Positions 36,969-49,726 are shown, numbered from the stretch's first letter. The stretch is DNA of 64,000 nucleotides from Arabidopsis thaliana (GCF_000001735.4 NC_003074.8:9114101-9178100), one strand, 5' to 3'. Numbers and translations: made by a program. The notes: generated by a model not told the origin, from the letters alone.

Positions 36969-38333
36969 TTTTGACGCCACGGAACTTCGAGAGAACTCCA
37001 ATTTCAATGCGGTGTTGTGAATCGGGTTGATCTAAAACCCGAGATTGAACCCTAACTCGAAACCCGATCATAACTCTTACATAATTAAGAAATTGCCCTG
37101 AAAGATGATTTAAAGTTTATTTTATTCCCTCAATGTTTGACAAATAGATATTTGGCCCTTCACCTCTCAGGAGAGATTTTCTTTGGAATTAAATTTTCCT
37201 CTGTTTTAGGTGATATTTTCCTTTTCGTTACCTTTAGTTCCTTGTGCAAAGGAACAACTATAGTATGAGTCTTCCGATTGCAAGTGATTCTTTTTAAATT
37301 GAAGTAAAAATTACTAAGCAAATACTATTTATTTGGTGTTTATTTGCAAGTGACATGTATGTATAGTACTAATATCTGTTTTATCTTATACATTGGGATT
37401 CTCTAATATTGGAGATCAAAATTATGACTAGTAATACAATAATTACGCAATACATATGTAGTACTAAAACAAGAATCTTTTCACTATGTAGTACTACTAT
37501 GTCATTGAGACCATGAGATATTCCAATATTGCTTCAGTTTCACTCACTCTCTCTCTTTCTCTAACCATTTTGCTTTTACCAAATTGAGATCCGAGTGGAT
37601 AATTGGAGAGAGAAAGAACCAAGTCTTCTCAAGATACCTCTCGGCTAGTAAAAAGTTAAGTTTTTAAGGACAAAAGAGATTGAAAAAGTAAGAACCATTA
37701 TGGGTCCATTTAGAAGAAGTAGAAAAGATAAAGTGAAGAGACAAAAGAACTAATAATGATCTGCACTTGAGTACCCATTATGTTTTATTTCCCATATGCA
37801 ACCACTAAGAGTACTCTCTTTGGTTTGAGGTATTAGTATGAACTAACTAGCTCCGTGATTGTAGGTGTTTTAGGATAAGATAATTGAATGTTGTTAGTAC
37901 ACTCATAACATGAATTGGGACAGTTTGGTTAGGCTCTTGCATATGACATTATCAGTTTGGTTCTAATTAAGGAGATAAACATGCTAAAACTTTGATGATC
38001 TATGTTTCTTAGGACTTGATCACAATTCACAATCACTGCAAATTGTTGTAATTGTTCTGATCAATCTGTTTATGGTTTTGATTTTTGGTCAAGGTAAGGA
38101 ACATTTAGACTGATCAAAAGAAAAAGGCAATGGATGGTGGTGGTTATTGAAATGGCCAAACAGATGAAAAGAAAGGTAACTTTCAAAAGTTGCTTTCTTT
38201 TTTTCTTGTCACTGTTTCTTTATCTTTCTCTTTCTCACACATCTCTTTCTTATACCCACACCACTCTTGAGAGAGCAGATCAATAGAGAAAAAAACTTGG
38301 CTAGTTTTTCTCCACAAGGTTTTTTCTGCAAAC
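36969..38333. other. Divergent promoter region
   Basis: Lies between the minus-strand Tim17-like gene and the next plus-strand gene. Contains AAACCCGA and AACCCTAA-type motifs near 37035-37060, then AT-rich DNA. No gene seen. Confidence 0.5.
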
Positions 38334-39554
38334 ATGTCTGAACTTGCATTGTCATCTCAAGAAGAGTCTCCAAGTAGTAATAAGATTGGTTTATCTTCTC
38401 TTCTTCTCTCTGACTTTCATCTCTTTTGCTCATTTATCCTCACTCACCCTTTCTATTTTTCTTACTTGCTCTTCTTTTCACCTTACATCTTCAAGATTCT
38501 CTCTTTTCTTTCACCACTCTTTGTCACCACCACACTCTTGCTTCTTGCCTTATTGAGTACTTTACATGTTCAAGACACTTGTCTCGACTCTGAATCACTA
38601 GAAACACAACCAAGCTTCCTTTTCTCCTTTTGTAGTAAGCTTGGAAGTGTCTTGGAACACAAGTTTGATGTCAACAATGAGGGTTTTAAGTCATTGGAGG
38701 AGTTGGAAGCGTATAAGATGGTCGTCGAGGCTTGCTCGATGGAATGTGCGTCCGAGAATGAGATATGTTCGGATGAATTGACGTTTGTTGACAAATTCTG
38801 TAGCCATGAGAGCACGGTGTCGGAATCTTTGACCGATGAGACCCTTGAGGAGCAAGTTGAGATCCAACCGTTGAAGTTTGAGGATGTGATTGTTTTGGAG
38901 AAAGAAGAAGAAACCAAGAAATGTGAAAAGGAAGAAGTAGAAGAACAAAAAGTCAAGCATAAAAGTGACGTTGTCCTCGATAACAGAGAAGAGCCGACAA
39001 AAGAAGAATCCAAAGCTCAAAAAGTTGACCTTGTCGGAGATAGTAATAATGAAAGTTATGATCTCCCAAAACTGAGCAATTTTCTCGGAGAAGGAGAAGG
39101 TAAAAGAAATGTAGTGACTAAGAACGAAGAAGAAGATAATGTTTCTCTCCAAAGCTTTGGATCAATGAGAAAAGAGAAAGAATGGAGGAGAACATTGGCT
39201 TGCAAGCTATTTGAAGAACGACACAATGCTGACGTTGGACAAGGCATGGATCAGCTGTGGGAGACTTACGAGACACAAACAGAGAAGAAGCAGCAAACCG
39301 AAGAAGAGAAGAAGAAGCTCAAGAAGAAGACGAAGTCGATGATGAAGACAAAGAGTATAGAGAAGGAAGTTATAGTGGAGGAGGAAGATGATGATGGGAT
39401 TGATCATCAGCAACTTTGTTGTTTACAAGCTTTGAAGTTCTCAACAGGGAAGATGCATTTGGGAATTGCGAGGCCTAACCTTTTGAAGCTATCTAAGGCT
39501 TTCAAAGGCATTGGACGTTTTTACAATGCTAACAAACATTCCAAGAAAGCTTGA
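38334..39554 (+). CDS. Uncharacterised membrane-anchored, highly acidic/charged protein
   Basis: Single-exon 406-residue protein. Residues ~22-76 are strongly hydrophobic with two or three predicted helices (LILTHPFYFSYLLFF-like; FVTTTLLLLALLSTL). The rest is charged and low-complexity, with Glu/Lys-rich stretches (EEEKKKLKKKTKSMMKTKS) and a neater C-terminal block, LQALKFSTGKMHLGIARPNL then KAFKGIGRFYNANKHSKKA. I recognise no catalytic domain. Databases have called such proteins 'acidic leucine-rich nuclear phosphoprotein-like', which probably reflects composition only; the hydrophobic N-terminus argues for a membrane location. The ATG lies in a normal context after a CT-rich leader. Position suggests At3g25130. 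Confidence 0.85.
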   Translation: MSELALSSQEESPSSNKIGLSSLLLSDFHLFCSFILTHPFYFSYLLFFSPYIFKILSFLSPLFVTTTLLLLALLSTLHVQDTCLDSESLETQPSFLFSFCSKLGSVLEHKFDVNNEGFKSLEELEAYKMVVEACSMECASENEICSDELTFVDKFCSHESTVSESLTDETLEEQVEIQPLKFEDVIVLEKEEETKKCEKEEVEEQKVKHKSDVVLDNREEPTKEESKAQKVDLVGDSNNESYDLPKLSNFLGEGEGKRNVVTKNEEEDNVSLQSFGSMRKEKEWRRTLACKLFEERHNADVGQGMDQLWETYETQTEKKQQTEEEKKKLKKKTKSMMKTKSIEKEVIVEEEDDDGIDHQQLCCLQALKFSTGKMHLGIARPNLLKLSKAFKGIGRFYNANKHSKKA

Positions 39555-40647
39555 AAAGGAGATGAATAATAAAACTTTGTATTAATTGGGATCTATAAAC
39601 AATGTAACTTGTAAGTTTCCATTGTTTTGGGCAAGTTCTATGAACAATGTAAGGGAAAATAAAAGGTAAAGGCTAGGATTTTGCCATATGTGTTTAGCTT
39701 TGATCTTAACTTTCTTTCCTATCCTTGTATATTTTGGGACGGATAACCCGTAATGGCCCGTATCGATTGAGAATTACTTGTCCCATAAGGCATGTTACCG
39801 TTGAAATATTTACCTTTTTTAAAATGTAAATTTTTGTTTAACAAGTAAGGGATTGGGTAAAAAATTCAAAGATATCCGCATTTTCTATATTTTCCGCTTG
39901 AGTAATATAATATTTACAAAGTGTATAAAAATTATCCAAAATTTCTTCATATACTTCATAAAAACTATTTTTTTCAAAATTTCAAAAAAACAAAAAATTC
40001 CGTCTTGCCGTAGAGTTTTACCTCTTTCGAAATCGACACTCACCCAAATTAATGAGAGTTTGAGAATTGAATTTAGATACCCGAATTTCACATTCTCTAT
40101 ACATTACCCAAAATATTTGTCCCGTATTTTATCAAAAATAGTTCTGATCATGTTTTTCAATTACTACCTGAACTATTTTTCGTTCTGATATCCGAAATAA
40201 ACATGTCTATTCATTATATCTCTTCTAATGATCTAATCCCACAATAATTTTTTCCTTAAACTGTAATTTTAAGTCATATATTTCATTACCATTCATTCTA
40301 TTAATAAAAATATTGTAACATTTTATGGTTGCATAAATTAAATCCGGCAATGGAATGTCTAAAAGTAGTATAATCGGTCTTGTTCCCACTTTTGTTTCCT
40401 AGTTGAACAGATTTGAATCTCAGATCTGATATAAAAATTCACTAATCGACAACATTTTACTACAAAATTTAATAGAAAGTCAAAATATGATTGTTACACT
40501 TCAATTAACTTAAAAAAAGTTGAAAAAATGGTTACCGACATATTTCATAGTTTGGCCGCGTACGATTAGTGAGACACTCCATTAAATAGCTTATAATTGA
40601 AAATTGAATGACACTGTGAGATTCAAGTGTAAAGTGCTCTCTCCCCA
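39555..40647. other. Spacer and GAUT8 promoter
   Basis: 3' end of the preceding gene, then AT-rich DNA. Short frames at 39853-40188 on both strands are low-complexity and not supported. Confidence 0.5.
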
Positions 40648-42542
40648 ATGGCTAATCACCACCGACTTTTACGCGGCGGCGGATCTCCGGCCATAATCGG
40701 TGGCAGAATCACACTCACAGCTTTCGCTTCCACTATCGCACTCTTCCTCTTCACTCTCTCCTTCTTCTTCGCTTCAGATTCTAACGATTCTCCTGATCTC
40801 CTTCTTCCCGTAAGTTCTCTTACCAGATCTCTCCGAACAGATCATATCCAACGCTGGATTTGAAACTGAATCGTAGTATTGAAATCTGGCGAAGATTTGT
40901 GTTTAATTTTTTCGAATTTTTGTGGAATTTTAGGGTGTTGAGTACTCTAATGGAGTCGGATCTAGAAGATCCATGTTGGATATCAAATCGGATCCGCTTA
41001 AGCCACGGTTGATTCAGATCCGGAAACAAGCTGATGATCATCGGTCATTAGCATTAGCTTATGCTTCTTACGCGAGAAAGCTTAAGCTCGAGAATTCGAA
41101 ACTCGTCAGGATCTTCGCTGATCTTTCGAGGAATTACACGGATCTGATTAACAAACCGACGTATCGAGCTTTGTATGATTCTGATGGAGCCTCGATTGAA
41201 GAATCTGTGCTTAGGCAATTTGAGAAAGAAGTTAAGGAACGGATTAAAATGACTCGTCAAGTGATTGCTGAAGCTAAAGAGTCTTTTGATAATCAGTTGA
41301 AGATTCAGAAGCTGAAAGATACGATTTTCGCTGTTAACGAACAGTTAACTAATGCTAAGAAGCAAGGTGCGTTTTCGAGTTTGATCGCTGCGAAATCGAT
41401 TCCGAAAGGATTGCATTGTCTTGCTATGAGGCTGATGGAAGAGAGGATTGCTCACCCTGAGAAGTATACTGATGAAGGGAAAGATAGACCGCGGGAGCTC
41501 GAGGATCCGAATCTTTACCATTACGCTATATTTTCGGATAATGTGATTGCGGCTTCGGTGGTTGTGAACTCTGCTGTGAAGAATGCTAAGGAGCCGTGGA
41601 AGCATGTTTTTCACGTTGTGACTGATAAGATGAATCTTGGAGCTATGCAGGTTATGTTTAAACTGAAGGAGTATAAAGGAGCTCATGTAGAAGTTAAAGC
41701 TGTTGAGGATTATACGTTTTTGAACTCTTCGTATGTGCCTGTGTTGAAGCAGTTAGAATCTGCGAATCTTCAGAAGTTTTATTTCGAGAATAAGCTCGAG
41801 AATGCGACGAAAGATACCACGAATATGAAGTTCAGGAACCCCAAGTATTTATCTATATTGAATCACTTGAGGTTTTATTTACCCGAGATGTACCCGAAAC
41901 TACATAGGATACTGTTTTTGGACGATGATGTGGTTGTGCAGAAGGATTTAACGGGTCTGTGGGAGATTGATATGGATGGGAAAGTGAATGGAGCTGTAGA
42001 GACTTGTTTTGGGTCGTTTCATCGGTACGCTCAATACATGAATTTCTCACATCCTTTGATCAAAGAGAAGTTTAATCCCAAAGCATGTGCGTGGGCGTAT
42101 GGAATGAACTTCTTTGATCTTGATGCTTGGAGAAGAGAGAAGTGCACAGAAGAATATCACTACTGGCAAAATCTGGTACCCTTTCTGATATTCTTTTCGC
42201 CATTTGACAATGCTTTTCATTGTGTGATGTTTTTTTAAAACTTTGTTGTGTTTATTTGAATTGCAGAACGAGAACAGGGCTCTATGGAAACTGGGGACGT
42301 TACCACCGGGACTGATCACCTTTTACTCAACCACAAAGCCGCTGGACAAATCATGGCATGTGCTTGGGCTGGGTTACAATCCGAGCATTAGCATGGATGA
42401 GATCCGCAACGCTGCAGTGGTACACTTCAACGGTAACATGAAGCCATGGCTTGACATAGCTATGAACCAGTTTCGACCACTTTGGACCAAACACGTCGAC
42501 TATGACCTCGAGTTTGTTCAGGCTTGCAATTTTGGCCTCTGA
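40648..42542 (+). CDS. GAUT8: Galacturonosyltransferase 8 (QUASIMODO1), pectin synthesis
   Basis: Three exons (40648-40809, 40934-42175, 42267-42542) join in phase to 559 residues, the QUA1 length. Type II membrane anchor at about residues 22-43 (LTAFASTIALFLFTLSFFF), coiled stem, then the GT8 domain. GT8 hallmarks visible: DNVIAASVVVNSAVKNAK, LFLDDDVVVQKDL (the metal-binding DxD type), NFFDLDAWR, and near the end HVLGLGYNPS with HFNGNMKPW. It is a Golgi glycosyltransferase for homogalacturonan; loss in Arabidopsis reduces cell adhesion and pectin. Introns are GT-AG. Intact and ordinary. Confidence 0.96.
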
Positions 42543-43060
42543 ACTATGAAAATTTTCTTTATCATCAAAATCTGAAAGCATATGTTGTTTGTTACTTCAG
42601 CTCTACGAAGTTTTAACCTTAGTTTTTGTTTGTGTTTATTTATATATTTTTGGGGGTTTAGTAGAACACTTGTATTTTGTTCATAGCTATCTTTGTTCTA
42701 TGGCAACCTATAATCAAAGCTTAATTATAAAGTCACATTATGCCATTTTAAATTGTTTGACATCGTATTATGAGATTCATAACTGCTTTGCTAATTCTAC
42801 ATTTCCCTTATGATCAGTCTCGAGAAAAGAAATTCAGAATCAGTAAAACTTAGAATGAGCCACATGAAGAAAGAGATTTCATTAGCAGTGAAGAAAAAAT
42901 AGACAAGCAAGAACCGACGAAACTCTCTCTTGCTCTCAAGTTTTGACTCCAATTAATAAAATGGCGACACAGTGAAAAGAAAATAATAGTGTTTTTTTTT
43001 GCCATTGCTCTACGCCTAAACTCTCTAAAACCAATAGAGCTTTTTGTTTCAAAAGCACAT
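42543..43060. other. Convergent 3' ends of GAUT8 and the G3BP-like gene
   Basis: Non-coding. 3'-UTRs of the plus-strand GAUT8 and the minus-strand RNA-binding protein meet here. Confidence 0.55.
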
Positions 43061-45262
43061 TTACGCAGCAACAGACACACGGGGAGCATCATCCACGGGT
43101 TTCGTAGCTCTGTTAGCATCATTTCCGCCACCACGTCTTACTCGTCCATTGTTACCATTGGCCCTCGGGAACCCACCACCATCACCATTTGCTCGGTTTG
43201 CGTATCCGCCTCTATTGTTTCCCCTGTTATTACCATATCCGTTGAAATCGGTCCGGCCATATCCTCCTCTTCCACCTCCAAAGCTCCCACGACCCCTTCC
43301 TCCTTCGTTTCTGTAGCCTGTGTTTACACCAAACGTCGAACGTCCTCTATAGTTCCCTGTTTCAACAATGAATGATATGGTAACTGACTTAAGAATTAAG
43401 ATCCTGAGAGTTCGTTTCTCAAAGTTTTAAGAAAACTTGCCTCTTGCGGTAGATCGCTTTTCCTCCACAACAACTTTGTGTCCATTGAGCATGACAGGTG
43501 ATGCCTGTTGGAAATTTCCGTAACAGTTAGTTAGCCTAAGATGTTCAGGGCCTTGAAAAGTTCAGACGTAATACCGTTGGTTCTTACCTCGATAGCGCTT
43601 TGCATGGAACTTGCGGATTCAAACTCAACAAAACCAAAACAGAATCCCTGTAGGCCACAATACTTAAAAGAGTAAATACTCGGAAAATTACTTACTATTA
43701 GAACTGTTGAGCAATATTAAAGATGGACTCTTTTACCTTCTGGCTTCTCACTTGAATTCCATTGGTCCTAATAAGTCCAAATTTCTGGAACTCATTCTCA
43801 AGCAAGGCAGGTGTTGCATCAAGGGGTAAACCCTTTAGATAGATGGATGGACCTAGAGCTGTTACGGAATCAAGAAATGAGAAAGATTGCAGCTAAGCAT
43901 GCTTACCATTTAAAAATATGAGCCAGAAAAAAAGCATTTACCTCTTTCATTCTCTTGATTGTTCTCATTTACAGCAACATTTGCTCCTGAATCTGATTTC
44001 TCAGACAATGGTGTTGGTAGAGGGATATGAATGGCTTGATCTTCTTGTTTCTTTGGTTCCACCTTTGTTGGAGTTCTCGAAGCAGACATTGGTGCAGCAT
44101 TTTCTTTCATAACCTTCACCTACATATCATAATTACAAACACGAATGGCATCAAATCATGGGAGCCAAATATCTCACATCAGCTTGACCAAGAGGAGACA
44201 TAACACAACCCAAATGTCTGTTACTTACAATTGATGCATAAGATCTCTTTGGAATTTCGCCAGTCCTAGAATCAGATTCTCCAACCTTTTGCACTTCAAT
44301 TGGTGCTTCATTAACTGTTTCAGTCACCAGAGCTTCTTCTGCAGCTGATACTTGTTCATCTTCAGAGGGCGTGAACACTTTTTCAGGCTCATTAATGCTC
44401 TTGGACAACACCTCGGTTTGCTTAACAGCATGATTCTCTTGGACATATTTCTCCTGAACAAAGTCATCTGGAATTTCCTTCGCAGCAGCTGTGTCTAAGG
44501 CAAAAGAATATTTACAACGCTTATAAAAACCAAAGTCCCATTAAAAAGAAAACAACAAATAATCTATTGATTTGAAGGAGGCAAATACAAAAGCTAGGTT
44601 CATCAACTCACCCTGGTAAGTGTTGACAGGAGCTTGGACGTTGTTCACTGGAATCTGATTTCCATGTACGACAGTGCCTTCATCAATGAATCGAAACATA
44701 TCATTCAAGACAAAGTATCCTGTCTCCTGTGGAGCAAGGAAGAAGGTCTGACTAAACGTCCTCCTGACACTGTCTTTTCCCGTCAAATACCCAGTCACCA
44801 GTACAATATAACCACCTCCATGAGATTCTTGTGTGTCCACAGTAGCTATCTCTGCACTGATTACACCGTAACCAAGCGCCATTATCTTCTTGTCAATAGC
44901 CTGCTCAAAATATATATACATACTTGTATTATAGGTAGGAAAACTTCAAGGATGCAAAGAAAGAGGTAAATATAGTACACTCACTTGCAAGGTAGAAGTG
45001 ATGCTCATTAAACCATTCTCTTCAGGACGACCTAACTTGCTAATCTCTTGGTAAAATCTGTGAACATGCTCAGGTGATTGATGCAATATGTGATAATACT
45101 GGGGCACAAAAGCATTCCCAACCTATAAACACACGAATAAACAACAATGTACTTCTAAGAAACGGAAACTTTCATAAGAAAACAACACAAAAAGAACCTG
45201 GATCATACCATATCTGGAGTACAAGCTGCTGCTGGAACTTGCTGTGCACCTAACATCGCCAT
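43061..45262 (-). CDS. G3BP-like protein with NTF2 and RRM domains
   Basis: Nine exons (45262-45209, 45122-44985, 44900-44612, 44494-44229, 44119-43942, 43858-43737, 43647-43588, 43504-43441, 43356-43061) join in phase to 488 residues. Residues ~17-135 are an NTF2-like domain (VGNAFVPQYYHILHQSPEHV ... GYFVLNDMFRFID). An acidic, disordered middle follows, then an RRM at ~312-388 (IYLKGLPLDATPALL; GFCFGFVEFES) and an RGG/Gly-Asn-rich tail ending RVSVAA. This is the G3BP layout: stress-granule and mRNA-metabolism factors, some linked to immunity in plants. The eighth intron starts with GC (GAG|GCAAGT), a GC-AG intron. A 5'-UTR intron (about 45657-45277) is likely. Position suggests At3g25150. 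Confidence 0.93.
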
Positions 45263-46236
45263 AGCCTAATTTTCCCCTGCAATTCAAAATCAATCATCAT
45301 CACCTTGTGACAATCACTAATTCCACTTCAATCTCATCTATTCTAGCAAATTAGAAACGCAAAACGAAACAGTAATACTACAGATCTCTGATCTAGATAC
45401 AAAAATCAATGAAGATCCAATTCAACAAGTTATAACAGTATGAGTATCAGTATCCAATTCAAACGCCAAATGCGACGAAGATTCGCGAAGAAGATAAGCA
45501 CAAATCGAAGTTATGAAGAACCGATCTAAGAACTGGAACAGTCTAGAATTCAAATCGATCAAGTAAAAGAAGAAAAAGAGTGGAGTAAGTAAGTATGCCG
45601 TTGCTCGGAGAAGTTTCCGATGAAGAAAACAACGGTGGAAATACAATTAGAGTTTACCTTAACTGACGATTAACCGGAAAATTTCGGAGAGACGATCTGA
45701 GGAAAGCTTCCTTGGCTATGGCGCTAGTTAGGGTTTTACAGCTGAATCTCGAAAAAAAGAGAGAGCGACGTGAGAACAAAAAAATGGAAGAAGAAGAAAA
45801 AAAAGTGGCTTTAGAGTTTATATCTGTATGATTGTACTTGTACGTGTATCAGATAAATTCTTCTTCTAATCTTCCACATGATTACTGTAATTAATTTTCG
45901 TTAAATCTGTTATAAAATTTTGACATTTACAAAGTAATACAGAGAAATTCATTTCTTTAGTTTTAACGAGGTTAATCAATCTGGTGGTTAAAACGTCGTT
46001 GTATAATCTCAACAATGTGTATTATATAGCTCAAAATAGTTGAAAATGGGTAAGAACAAAAGCAATTGTATAGTGATTAACTTTCTCTAAAGATTCTTAA
46101 ACAAAAAGCAGGAAATAGAGAAGAAGAAAGAAACCATTCTAGATTATTTTGAGCAATCTACTTTGGTTAAAAGTTGTAGTTTAAGTTGAAAGATAAAACA
46201 AGCAAAATTTATTGGTTCATTTTATACTAGATGATC
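45263..46236. other. 5' leader and promoter of the G3BP-like gene
   Basis: Contains the probable 5'-UTR intron (45277-45657), a telo-box (TTAGGGTTT, 45728-45736, AAACCCTAA on the minus strand) and an AT-rich spacer. A 74-codon frame at 45422-45646 is within this leader and not supported. Confidence 0.5.
45728..45736 (-). promoter_or_regulatory. Telo-box in the G3BP-like gene 5' region
   Basis: AAACCCTAA on the minus strand, close to the probable transcription start. Such boxes are common in promoters of translation- and growth-related plant genes. Confidence 0.5.
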
Positions 46237-47923
46237 TTAAACCGGCATCTTCAGTACAAGCTGACCCTCCATAACACTGAAAGAAGTGATAAAAACAGGT
46301 CAATAACATTGTCTAGTCCTCCAAATTGTTACAACGAAGTTGATCATTTATGCGTAAAACGATTACCTTTTGACATAGTAGTAGCAAAAGTCGGCGAGGA
46401 TGAAAGTTTGAACGATCTCGGCTAGTAGAGCCACCGGAAACCAGAAGTAACCAGCCCCGAGTAGCCATAGGTAATGTCCACGAGTCTCAACGACCTACAT
46501 CTTCAGACCATTTAGTCTCTTGAGCTTATTCATGAAAGCTTAATTAGTGGATTAAGAAAGGATCTTTACCTGGATAATCCAATGAGCGCATGCCAGGAAT
46601 CTAGCTATTCCGAGTGCAAACACATAATGAGCTGTGAAAGGCTCTATGATCTGAAATGGTTGTTCGAGAAATTGTTAAGTCTAGACTAACCACGAGATAG
46701 GTTTTGGACCTAAGTCTAGACTAATCACGAGACTTGTAGACAACCAGAATCTCTAATAACCATTTAGATTGTCTACATTGGCCTAAGTTTTGGACCTAAG
46801 AAAACCAAATTTTCTTGCCACTATAAATATGTCTACATTGACCAATATATAAGTGTACTGGATGATACTCATCCGCGAGACCAACATGACGAATACTGAT
46901 CAACCACTAGATCATATCATAGTTTGTTAAAGTGCTAACTCTAGTCTCTACATTGACATAAAATAAATCTAAAGATACATAGATATGTCAAAAGTGTCTG
47001 ACCTGAGCATTTTGCATTAATCGAAGTTGAGGTAGAACAGAGACAGATTCTGTGTAGACGCAAAACGCCCACAATATACGGTGGAAGTAAGAATAACTCG
47101 TACTCGGGTTAATAATCAACGCAAGGATAGCAGATGGTACAAGCTGGTTGGCGAAAAAGCGAGAAACATTTTACTTAAATCATTTCGAGAGAATGAAAAG
47201 GCAAACAACATATTTACACTCTTTAAATCAAAGCATTACCACATAGTAATTGTAGCAAGTGTCGAGAGACTTTATATAAGATGCTTTCAGCTTGTATCGA
47301 ATCATATAAATGACCCATAGAGTCGAAACCAAGGTGGCGAAATCGAGAACTGTATGGATATCACCTTCCATGTTTATGCTGCATATCAATCTCACCGCTA
47401 GAAATATTGCTGTCACTTCTTGAGATTTTAAAGAAAGACCTAATAATTCAAACCATACACATATTCTATGAGACAAAACCAAAATGAGCTTATAAAGTTC
47501 CACACAACATTGATACAATATAAACATAAATGTTCACTAGCAAAACCAAAAGAGCTTATAAGATTCCACAACATTGTCACAATATAAACATATAAATGTT
47601 TTCACTTCTAATCACATTACCAAGAAACAAAGGTCTATGATTTAAAGTCAAAATCTTATGAATTATGATAAGGTGGTGGGATTTTTATTGTTACCGGAGC
47701 AAGTCTTTTGGCGAGTGAGTTTGTAGATGAGGATCAAGATTCCGGCGGCGTGGATGAGCTCGGAGGCGATGAAAAAGTGATTGTGATTCCTAACGGTGAA
47801 TTTCAGAAGAACGACGAGGATCAAAGAGATGATAATTCCTAAAGCTATTTTAACCTTGTTCGATTGTTGTCGCAGCCACCCGAAAACAACGTTCACGGCG
47901 GAGACACCTCTTCTCTTCCCCAT
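46237..47923 (-). CDS. ERD2-family (KDEL receptor-like) membrane protein
   Basis: Six exons (47923-47695, 47439-47240, 47143-47003, 46650-46570, 46494-46367, 46276-46237) join in phase to 272 residues. A basic N-terminus (MGKRRGVSAVN) precedes an extra hydrophobic segment (IALGIIISLILVVLLKF); then the ERD2 core begins, HNHFFIASELIHAAGILILIY, with FLAVRLICSINMEGD, STLWVIYMIRYKL and TFILADFCYYYVKSV. It is about 57 residues longer than canonical ERD2 (215) and lacks the lysine-rich LPA tail, ending GQLVLKMPV. Members of this plant subgroup are ERD2-like; whether they bind K/HDEL ligands is doubtful. Compare ERD2B at 10.4-12.0 kb. Position suggests At3g25160. Confidence 0.93.
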
Positions 47924-49501
47924 GATTTGATTATTACAAATCTCTCTTTCTCTGATCTCTCTCAGTTGTGTTGTGTGTGTTTTGCAGAGCTTTTATGCGA
48001 CGTTCGTGAAAGCGAAGGATACGTTTTGTTGAGTGAGCGAAGACACGACGAGGGCATGCGGTCGATGACGTGGCGGTCGTATTTTTCTGATCTGATCAAC
48101 TAATCGTATTAAGACACTTGTGAGTAATGGTTTTTTGTTTGTGGTATCAAATCTTCATTGCAAATCTTTGGTTTTTAAAGATCTTTTTATTAGGAAATAA
48201 AGTTATGTATTTTGACTATTTTATTGCCTGTTTTGTAAGATTATCGGAATCATTTGGAGGCCAAAAATAACTTAATCTCTCTAATTTCCAGCCTTATCGA
48301 TTAATGGTTTAGTTTCGGTTCGGTTTCTTTGTTTTTTTTTTTTTCTGAATTTGTTATTTTTTTAAAAAATTGCCACAAAACTATATATATTTTGGTTTGA
48401 TACAATTTTCGTTTTGTTGTGTTTGGTTTTAGCTAAAAATTAGGTAACTAAAATCTTATTACATGAAATTTGGTTTTCAAAGTTATTAAGACATAGATCA
48501 TAATGTGTGTCAAGTAAAACATAAATTACTGTTATGTGTCAAGTTTAAATACTGTTAGTGTATATATAAATTCTTAAAATAAAATATAAAAGTTCTTAAC
48601 CTTTAATATAATAAAATAATATCTCTATTTATATAAATAAAGAAGAATTTCTTTTTCTATATTAAATTGTTTTTCTTAGGTATAAAAAAATGTTCATAAC
48701 CTTAATTCTATTGGGTTTTTTTTTGTTCATATATATATTTAGAAAAAGTAAAAATTCTTTCTCTTACCGGAAAAAGAAATCAAGATTTTATTAATCTTAT
48801 AATATAAAGTTTGAACATTCTCAACATAGCTAATTAAAACAAAACAAAAATGATAACAAAACACAAATTTACGTATACAAAATAAATCTGATGAAATGAT
48901 AAATCAATTGAACAAAACCATGACAGATTATTTACAAGAGTGTAAGAGAAGGGAGGTTCCAAAGTTGGGACCAAAATTTAAACCATACCACGAGAACCAA
49001 ACTATCTTTGTAGAAGCAATCGTAAACGTGGAGAGCTACGATACCAGGCATAGACAACACGAGTTCATATTGCTTTTGGGGGTCGTGAGATGAAGTTACC
49101 CATGACACATTTCATTTCTCTCTCGCAAAATCTACTTAAATTACTAAATATAATTATGAAGGGGTTAATTTGTTGATCATCTGGATTTTTTTTTTTGGTT
49201 ATGGCTTGTACTTCTTTGGCTTTTTCATATTTCAATAATAAAAGTAGACAAAAAATGAAATTCAATTTTTATTTCATATATCAAAGAATTTATACATATA
49301 TTGTGAAAAAATTAGATCCCATATATCCAAATTGTCATTTGGCGTCGTTCAAAAAATTAGTTACTATTACACATGAATCAATTAAATTCAAACCCCCATG
49401 AGCCTCAACAATACTGAAGATCAATCCTATGAAATTTTTGGAAACATATACATAATATGACTTATGTGGTTGCATAAGTCCATAAAATATGTCATTAGAT
49501 C
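47924..49501. other. Spacer upstream of the ERD2-like gene, downstream of RALFL25
   Basis: Very AT-rich. A 65-codon plus frame at 48896-49093 (YLQECKRREVPKLGPKFKPY) has ordinary composition but no features I know, so it is not called. The rest holds nothing recognisable. Confidence 0.45.
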
Positions 49502-49726
49502 TCACGGATTCTGCACTCGGCGGCATCGGTTGATTGTGGTGCAACCACGACTATATACGTTAACCGGAGTACGGGGTTTATATGGCTGACGATGACATCC
49601 TGGTGGAGCATTAGGACGCAAGCATGGATCGAGTAGTAGATATTTTCTCTTGTTATCGTTAGCCTCAACTCGTCCTACAATCAAGATGCTACAAATCACC
49701 AACAAGATTATCATAAATGTCTTCAT
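49502..49726 (-). CDS. RALFL25: RALF-like secreted peptide
   Basis: Intronless 74-residue precursor: signal peptide (MKTFMIILLVICSILIVG, ending around VEA), then a short basic mature peptide with four cysteines in RALF spacing (DPCLRPNAPPGC ... YSRGCTTINRC) and a basic end. It lacks the dibasic RRxL propeptide site and the YISY motif of canonical RALFs, as usual for this short divergent clade. RALFs are ligands for FERONIA-class (CrRLK1L) receptors and bind LRX/LLG partners at the wall; short members such as 25 and 26 are, from memory, pollen-expressed. A close paralogue lies 2.4 kb to the right on the same strand. Confidence 0.92.
   Translation of the reverse strand: MKTFMIILLVICSILIVGRVEANDNKRKYLLLDPCLRPNAPPGCHRQPYKPRTPVNVYSRGCTTINRCRRVQNP

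Noticed and set aside
38570-39152. Two overlapping antisense frames (147 and 153 codons) in the acidic-protein gene
   Set aside because: They mirror Glu/Lys-rich codons (giving Ser/Phe/Leu); composition artefact.
48896-49093. 65-codon plus frame with Lys/Arg-rich start
   Set aside because: No signal peptide, domain or neighbouring exon, and no relation to the RALF genes nearby.
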